Of a DNA stretch of 10,572 nucleotides, positions 5,604 to 10,572 are shown piece after piece (the first letter of the stretch is position 1; the number at the start of each line of letters is the position of its first letter). The notes under the pieces are model-generated. The model did not search any database. It worked only from the letters and a program-made list of their open reading frames with translations, and was not told the DNA's origin. Origin of the DNA: Enterobacteriaceae bacterium (lineage in GTDB: Bacteria > Pseudomonadota > Gammaproteobacteria > Enterobacterales > Enterobacteriaceae); NCBI GenBank assembly GCA_022712475.1, contig JALAGK010000444.1, positions 1 to 10,572 on the forward strand, written 5' to 3'. The translations under genes and the position numbers were made by a program.

Positions 5604-7817
5604 ATGCAGTGGTCTGACTGGTATCGAAAATATAAAAATCGCTGGTGGTGTCTGCCGTTAATCCTGCCTGTCGTCCTCTATCCCCTGGTTACGCTAAGCA
5701 ACGTTTATACGGAGCTTGATGGCGTGAGGGTGGTGCTGTTTTACCTGCCCCCCTCGCTGATGATGGCGCTGACGCTGGTATTTGGCTGGGCGGCGTTGCC
5801 GGGTATAGCTCTGGCGCTGGTGATGCGCTATCTGCCTATGCGTGGCGAAGTGGATGCGATTGCGGCCGTTATTCATTATCTCCTGACCTGCGTTATTTGC
5901 TGGGGCGGTTACCGTCTGTTCGTCCCCCGGCGCAACGCCATTAGTTTTGGTTATGCGCATCTCAGTGCGGCGCGTCTGTTCTGGCTGGTCCTGTGCCAGG
6001 CAACACTGTTTTTTATTATTTACCAGGGTGCGATTATTTTTGGTCTGTACGATGCCAAAATCAGCATGTTGGGTAATGATCCATTTCAAATCAGTACGCT
6101 TATTAACTACCAGAGTCTGCTTGTGAGCGGTCTGGTGGGACTGCCTTTTTTCTATTTTATTATTCGTGCGCTCCGTCATCCGCCGTTTGTGCGCCACTTC
6201 TTTTCCCGCATGCGTACCCAGTTTCATCCCCGAACGGGCCAGTTCGAAGTTTTTCTGTGGGCGTTGATTCTGCTGGGGCTTGTCTATTTACTGCTGGTGC
6301 CGCTTAATGACAGCAGTACGGTATTTAATACGAACTACACCTTTACACTACTGTTACCGGTGATGATTTGGGGCGCGATGCGCTTTGGTTTTTTGTTCAT
6401 CACCACGGTATGGGCACTGGTGTTAATAGTGCTAAGTCACTATTACTACCGCTATTTAGCGCCTACCAGCTATTTAGAAATTCAGATGGCGATTACCTCG
6501 TCCTGCTACGTGGTGTTTTCCTTCACGATTTACCTCATGGCAGAGATAACCACTCACCAGCGTGCCATTTACGATAAGGTACGGTACGTTGCGTTTATCG
6601 ACCCGATTGTGCAAATGCCGAACCTGCGTGCTTTAACGCGCGATTTGAATCTTTCTTCTGGCTCGACGCTATGCCTGTTGAACTTCCCTGAAATGGATTT
6701 GCTGGGACGCAATTATGGCGTTCTGATGCGCATCAGCTACAAGCAACAGCTGGCAAACTGGCTTCAGCAGTCCCTGCTGGAAGATGAAAAAATATATCAC
6801 CTGTCAAACAAAGAACTGGTGCTGCGTTTGAGCGGAGAGTCGAGTAAAACACGACTCGAGGAGCTTTATCAGAAAACCCGTGGCTTCCGTTTTATGTGGG
6901 ACGGTATGTCAATGCAGCTTCAGGTTGGGTTGGGGTATTGTTACGTGCGTTCGCCGATAGTGCATCAGCACTTGTTGCTTGGTGAACTTGGGACAATGGC
7001 GGATTTTTCGCTGAGTACTAATCGCCCGGAAAGCCTGCAAATGCGCGGTGCGCGTCACGTTCAAAACGCCGTGAAGCAGAAAGTCAGTATGATGAACAGG
7101 CTGCAAAAAGCGCTGGACGACGGTGGTTTTCAGCTCATGGTACAGCGCGTTGAAGGCATCCGCGGCGATCATTTCTATGAAATTCTGCTCAGAATGAAGA
7201 GTGACGACGGTTCCCTGGTCGCGCCAGACAGCTTCCTGCCTATTGCACATGAGTTTGGTTTGTCTTCGCGTATCGATAGTTGGGTGCTGGAAACCACGCT
7301 GCAGTTTATTGCTCATCATCGTGAAGCGCTGCCAGGCGTGCGTTTTTCTATTAACCTGACTGCGGCATCAATCTGCCGTGCGAATTTTGCCATTGAAGTT
7401 GGTCAGTTGCTCAAACGCTACGACGTGCAGGCCTGGCAGTTGGTGTTTGAGATAACCGAAAGCAGCTCGCTTACAAATATGGCGCTTGCCAGACAGACAA
7501 TCTTCCAGCTTCAGCAACTCGGCTGTCGCATCGCGATTGACGATTTTGGTACCGGCTACTCCAGCTACGCTTATCTCAGGGAAATGAGTGTCGATATTCT
7601 TAAACTCGACGGCAGCTTTATTCGCAACATTGCTTCAAGCAGCATTGATTACCAGTTGGTGGAGTCTATCTGCCAGCTGGCGAGAATGAAGAATATGCAG
7701 CTGGTGGCAGAGTTCGTGGAGACGCAGGACGTACTGGATGCGGTCAAAGAGCTTGGCATTGATTATATTCAGGGCCACCTGATAGACCGACCCAGGCCGC
7801 TGGAGGATTTAGTCTGA
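5604..7817 (+). CDS. yfgF: Membrane cyclic-di-GMP phosphodiesterase YfgF (PdeF)
   Basis: The enzyme hydrolyses c-di-GMP at the inner membrane. From ATG 5604 it has 737 residues (E. coli 747, with a slightly longer C-terminus). A MASE1-type sensory region with multiple membrane spans fills about residues 15-315. A degenerate GGDEF domain follows (about 325-480), with SNKEL at 401-405 in place of GGDEF, so no cyclase activity is expected. The EAL domain (about 495-737) carries EIL at 526-528 as its EAL motif. It keeps the metal and catalytic residues N584 (INL), E616 (FEITES), D646-D647 (IDDFGTG), K667 (KLDGSF), E703 (VAEFVE) and Q723, so it should be active. The start is chosen because residues 1-15 align without gaps with E. 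coli YfgF up to the WW pair, and GGGG (5594-5597) precedes the ATG. Upstream GTG 5478 gives 42 unsupported residues. Confidence 0.93.
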   Translation: MQWSDWYRKYKNRWWCLPLILPVVLYPLVTLSNVYTELDGVRVVLFYLPPSLMMALTLVFGWAALPGIALALVMRYLPMRGEVDAIAAVIHYLLTCVICWGGYRLFVPRRNAISFGYAHLSAARLFWLVLCQATLFFIIYQGAIIFGLYDAKISMLGNDPFQISTLINYQSLLVSGLVGLPFFYFIIRALRHPPFVRHFFSRMRTQFHPRTGQFEVFLWALILLGLVYLLLVPLNDSSTVFNTNYTFTLLLPVMIWGAMRFGFLFITTVWALVLIVLSHYYYRYLAPTSYLEIQMAITSSCYVVFSFTIYLMAEITTHQRAIYDKVRYVAFIDPIVQMPNLRALTRDLNLSSGSTLCLLNFPEMDLLGRNYGVLMRISYKQQLANWLQQSLLEDEKIYHLSNKELVLRLSGESSKTRLEELYQKTRGFRFMWDGMSMQLQVGLGYCYVRSPIVHQHLLLGELGTMADFSLSTNRPESLQMRGARHVQNAVKQKVSMMNRLQKALDDGGFQLMVQRVEGIRGDHFYEILLRMKSDDGSLVAPDSFLPIAHEFGLSSRIDSWVLETTLQFIAHHREALPGVRFSINLTAASICRANFAIEVGQLLKRYDVQAWQLVFEITESSSLTNMALARQTIFQLQQLGCRIAIDDFGTGYSSYAYLREMSVDILKLDGSFIRNIASSSIDYQLVESICQLARMKNMQLVAEFVETQDVLDAVKELGIDYIQGHLIDRPRPLEDLV

Positions 7818-7820
7818 GTA

Positions 7821-7846
7821 TAAAAGCGAGCGCAGATAGCGCCCGC
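7821..7846 (-). terminator. Intrinsic terminator of the ppk-ppx operon
   Basis: Read on the minus strand, GCGGGCGC (7846-7839) and GCGCTCGC (7833-7826) pair over 8 bp, one of them a G-U pair in RNA, around a 5-nt loop. TTTTATA follows immediately (7825-7819). It begins 5 bp after the ppx stop codon. On the plus strand the same stem has an A-C mismatch and no T-run, so it would not work as well for yfgF, which converges on it. The T-run is short. Confidence 0.65.
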
Positions 7847-7851
7847 CGGCA

Positions 7852-9396
7852 TCAGGAAACAGCCTGGTGGTTGTTTTCCTCTTCTTCGATTTTAAGTTTC
7901 CAGCCGCTAACTGCCTCCCAGTATTTCTGCTCACGTTCAAGATCAAGCAGTACCAGTGCGTTCTGACTAAACCAGTCGTGCGGGAAGCGCAGCGTCCAGT
8001 GGTTATCTTCGGCTTCCAGCACCAGCGTTGGCGGTGTGGTTGTTGCCTGACGTTGGTTATTCAGCAACACGCCAAGACGCAGCAGCTTAATGAGCGGGAT
8101 AAACTCTTTTTTACGAAACAGCGTAAAGCGTGGGATTTCATCAAGCTTGACGCCTTTGCGGTGAAAGCGCACCAGGGTTGCCATCATCAACTGCTGTTCC
8201 TGAGTGAAGCCTGGTAAGTCGCTGTGTTGGAGAATATAGGCTGAATGGCGATGCAGGGCACTGTGGTTAATGCTCAAGCCCACTTCGTGTAGCATGGCAG
8301 CCCACTTGAGCAGCGCCATCATCTGTACGTTAACGCATTTAGGGTGGCGTGCTTGCCATTGCTCGTACATATTCAGGGTGGTTTCCAGCACACGCTGCGC
8401 CTGATCGGCGTCGATATCGTAGCGGGTGGCAAGACTTTTAGCGGTGCGGATGCGCACATCCTGGTGACGAAAGCGACCTTCCATTTCATACAGTACGCCT
8501 TCGCGTAGCGCACCATCAGACAGGCGTAGCTCTTTGATGCCCAGTGAATCAAACACGCCACACAGAATAGCCAGACCCGGCACAAAAACTGCTTTGCGTT
8601 CCTCAGAAAGACCCGGCAAGCTCAGGGCGGCGAAGGTTTTGTACGACAGTACGGCCTCACACAGCTTATCCAGGCGCTCAGGGGTGATCATGCCGTCTTT
8701 CTCGCCCATCTCAAGCAGAATTTCATGCGCGGCTTTGATTGTGCCGGAGGCACCCAGCGCCACATTCCAACCCTGAATACGAAACTGCCAGGCAAGATTT
8801 TCCAGCTTTTGCACGGCAGCCAGCCGCGCGCGGCGGAAGTTCTCAATGCTAATAGTGCCATTGGGGAAGAAATTCTGACCAAAGCTTACGCAGCCCATGC
8901 GGCGACTCTCTACCAGCCGTGGCTCAAAATTCTCACCAATTACCAGCTCCGTTGACCCTCCGCCGATATCAATGACCAGCTTGCTGCCACGCTCCGGCTG
9001 GGTGTGTTCAACACCCATAAAAATCAGGCGCGCTTCTTCGTTACCGGAGATAATTTCTATCGGGTAAGGGATAACCTGCTCAGCACGCTGCAAAAACTCC
9101 TGTGCGTTAATCGCCTCTCGCAGTGAGTGGGTGCCCACAATGCAGACGCTGGAGGCATTAAACCCTTGTAGCCTTTCAGCAAACAGCGCGAGGCAGGCGA
9201 GACCGCGCTCCATCGCCTCTTCGCTAAGGCGGTTATTCGCATCCAGACCATCAGCCAGATGTACGCGTTGCTTCAGACGGCCAATGATTTGCATCGCGCC
9301 GTCTACCACGCGGGCAATGACCATGTGAAAGCTGTTTGAGCCGAGATCAACCGCAGCAAATTCCTGCGGTCGCGGAGTGTGTTGGTTAATCGGCAT
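7852..9396 (-). CDS. ppx: Exopolyphosphatase / guanosine pentaphosphate phosphohydrolase
   Basis: Ppx removes terminal phosphates processively from long-chain polyphosphate and also converts pppGpp to ppGpp, linking it to the stringent response. The 514 residues match E. coli Ppx (513). The N-terminal ASKHA-fold (sugar kinase/actin-like) half shows [15 protein letters not shown] (residues 14-28), the catalytic E121 in [16 protein letters not shown], and D143 with the phosphate-binding glycines in [12 protein letters not shown]. The C-terminal half contains the HD-like helical region ([20 protein letters not shown]) that extends the polyphosphate channel. The ATG (9396-9394) begins two bases after the ppk TAA (9401-9399), and its weak ribosome site lies within ppk, so translation is probably coupled to ppk. 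Transcription ends at the hairpin at 7821-7846. Confidence 0.98.
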   Translation of the reverse strand: MPINQHTPRPQEFAAVDLGSNSFHMVIARVVDGAMQIIGRLKQRVHLADGLDANNRLSEEAMERGLACLALFAERLQGFNASSVCIVGTHSLREAINAQEFLQRAEQVIPYPIEIISGNEEARLIFMGVEHTQPERGSKLVIDIGGGSTELVIGENFEPRLVESRRMGCVSFGQNFFPNGTISIENFRRARLAAVQKLENLAWQFRIQGWNVALGASGTIKAAHEILLEMGEKDGMITPERLDKLCEAVLSYKTFAALSLPGLSEERKAVFVPGLAILCGVFDSLGIKELRLSDGALREGVLYEMEGRFRHQDVRIRTAKSLATRYDIDADQAQRVLETTLNMYEQWQARHPKCVNVQMMALLKWAAMLHEVGLSINHSALHRHSAYILQHSDLPGFTQEQQLMMATLVRFHRKGVKLDEIPRFTLFRKKEFIPLIKLLRLGVLLNNQRQATTTPPTLVLEAEDNHWTLRFPHDWFSQNALVLLDLEREQKYWEAVSGWKLKIEEEENNHQAVS

Positions 9397-9398
9397 GA

Positions 9399-10572
9399 TT
9401 ATTCAGGCTGTTCCAGAGATTTAATGTAATCGTAAATCGCCAGCTGTGAACGCACCTTACGGCGGTTACCACGCGGGACGTAACGGTTGCTGAGTTCTTT
9501 ATCGACAATGCGTGCTTTTACCGTGTCGCTGAATAAAATGGCAATAATATCCAGCACGCGTTGTTTCAGGCGTGGATCCAGTAGCGCAACGGCCACTTCT
9601 ATGCGGTAGTCAATGTTGCGCGTCATCCAGTCGGCTGAGGACAGGAACACTTTCTTGTCACCGCCGTTTTCAAAAATATAAACCCGGTCGTGCTCCAGAT
9701 AACGGTCAACGATGCTGATAACGTTAATGTTGTCACTGATGCCTTCAAGCTGCGGTATGAGTGAGCACATACCACGAATCAGCAGATTGACCGGCACACC
9801 GAAGCTTGAGGCGGTATAAAGGCGGTCAACCAGTCCTTTATCGACAAGATTATTTAGCTTAAGCATAATGCCACAGGGTAGCCCTTGCTGGGCGTTGGCA
9901 ATTTCTTTATCCACCAATTCATAGAGCAGGCGGCGTGAGTTCTGCGGCGACACCAACAGATAGTCAAAGGTGACAGGGCGATAGGGGTTTTCGATAAAGT
10001 TAAATACCCGGCGCACTTCGTTGGTAATGCGCGCATCGGCCGTCAGCAGTGAGTAGTCGGTATAAAGCCGCGCGGTTTTTTCGTTGAAGTTGCCGGTACC
10101 AATATGGGCATAGCGCACCACGTCGTCGCCTTCTTTACGCGAGATGAGAAATAGCTTGGCGTGAATTTTAAGCCCGGGAGCTGAGAAGATAACGTGTACA
10201 CCGGCTTCGGTCAGACGTCTGGCCCAGTGGATATTCGCTTCTTCGTCAAAACGCGCCTGTAGCTCGACTACCACGGTGACTTTTTTACCGTTGTGCGCAG
10301 CATGGATCATCGACTCAATAATGCGTGAATCTTTTGCCACGCGGTAAATATTGATTTTGATGGCCAGTACGCTGGGGTCGAATGATGCCTGGCGCAGCAG
10401 TTCCAGCACGTGTTCAAACGTGTGGTACGGATAATAAAGTAGCACGTCGCGCTCGCGGATGGCGTCGAAGCCGTTGCGAAAATTATCAAACCAGATGTGG
10501 CGCAGGCGCGGTAGCGGTTTATTGACCAGGTTGGCTTTACCCACGTTCGGGAAGTTGATGAAGTCTTTAAAG
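9399..10572 (-). CDS. ppk: Polyphosphate kinase 1, C-terminal part (cut by window edge)
   Basis: PPK1 transfers the gamma phosphate of ATP reversibly onto polyphosphate. The frame is open from the window edge to the TAA at 9401-9399 and gives 390 residues, which line up with residues 299-688 of the 688-residue E. coli enzyme. The N-terminal and most of the head domain lie outside. The phospholipase-D-like catalytic domains are present. H435, the phosphorylated histidine, is in [11 protein letters not shown] (codon 10163-10161), and H454 is in [14 protein letters not shown] (10106-10104). R375 (IYRVAKDS), R405 (LQARFDE), R564 (LIRGMC) and H592 (YLEHDRVY) are also intact. The first in-frame GTG at 10544 is an internal valine, preceded by FKDFINFPN, not a start. 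The gene is upstream of ppx in one operon. Confidence 0.98.
   Translation of the reverse strand, partial: FKDFINFPNVGKANLVNKPLPRLRHIWFDNFRNGFDAIRERDVLLYYPYHTFEHVLELLRQASFDPSVLAIKINIYRVAKDSRIIESMIHAAHNGKKVTVVVELQARFDEEANIHWARRLTEAGVHVIFSAPGLKIHAKLFLISRKEGDDVVRYAHIGTGNFNEKTARLYTDYSLLTADARITNEVRRVFNFIENPYRPVTFDYLLVSPQNSRRLLYELVDKEIANAQQGLPCGIMLKLNNLVDKGLVDRLYTASSFGVPVNLLIRGMCSLIPQLEGISDNINVISIVDRYLEHDRVYIFENGGDKKVFLSSADWMTRNIDYRIEVAVALLDPRLKQRVLDIIAILFSDTVKARIVDKELSNRYVPRGNRRKVRSQLAIYDYIKSLEQPE

Noticed and set aside
5694..6227. Antisense ORF of 177 codons opposite the membrane region of yfgF.
   Set aside because: It is the complement of hydrophobic codons, giving a Gln/Asn/Arg-rich shadow with no recognisable motif.
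10542..10544. GTG as the start of a short ppk.
   Set aside because: The frame continues upstream to the window edge with FKDFINFPN, the conserved PPK sequence. The GTG is an internal valine.

Overview
The window is a chromosomal segment from an enterobacterium of the family Enterobacteriaceae. Gene content, order and orientation match the Escherichia coli stretch xseA - guaB - guaA - ... - yfgG - yfgF (pdeF) - ppx - ppk, and most of the proteins align closely with the E. coli ones from memory. There are too many amino-acid differences for E. coli itself, and I cannot name the genus from sequence alone.

Layout. Positions 1-543 hold the start of xseA (minus strand). Positions 544-709 are the divergent xseA/guaB control region, with a CRP-like site, promoters for both genes, a PurR-like operator and a long hairpin next to the guaB start codon. 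guaB and guaA (710-3824) form the GMP-synthesis operon, with a hairpin between the genes and an intrinsic terminator after them. Positions 4031-5005 encode a predicted exported Sel1-repeat protein where E. coli carries yfgI and yfgH. It is the one accessory gene in the window. yfgG (minus, GTG start) converges on it. The 351-bp gap 5253-5603 carries divergent promoters for yfgG and yfgF, the latter with the geometry of a class II FNR promoter. yfgF (5604-7817) encodes a membrane cyclic-di-GMP phosphodiesterase. It converges on the ppk-ppx operon (minus), which ends at an intrinsic terminator at 7821-7846. ppk runs off the right edge.

Function. guaB and guaA convert IMP to XMP and then GMP, so they feed the GTP pool from which (p)ppGpp and c-di-GMP are made. 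yfgF degrades c-di-GMP. ppk and ppx make and degrade polyphosphate, and Ppx also converts pppGpp to ppGpp. The region is therefore rich in nucleotide and second-messenger metabolism, but only guaBA and ppk-ppx are arranged as operons. I see no tRNA, rRNA, CRISPR array, insertion sequence or phage gene. I did not find a clear undescribed multi-gene system. The best leads are the Sel1-repeat gene at a variable locus, the guaB leader hairpin and the FNR-type promoter of yfgF.
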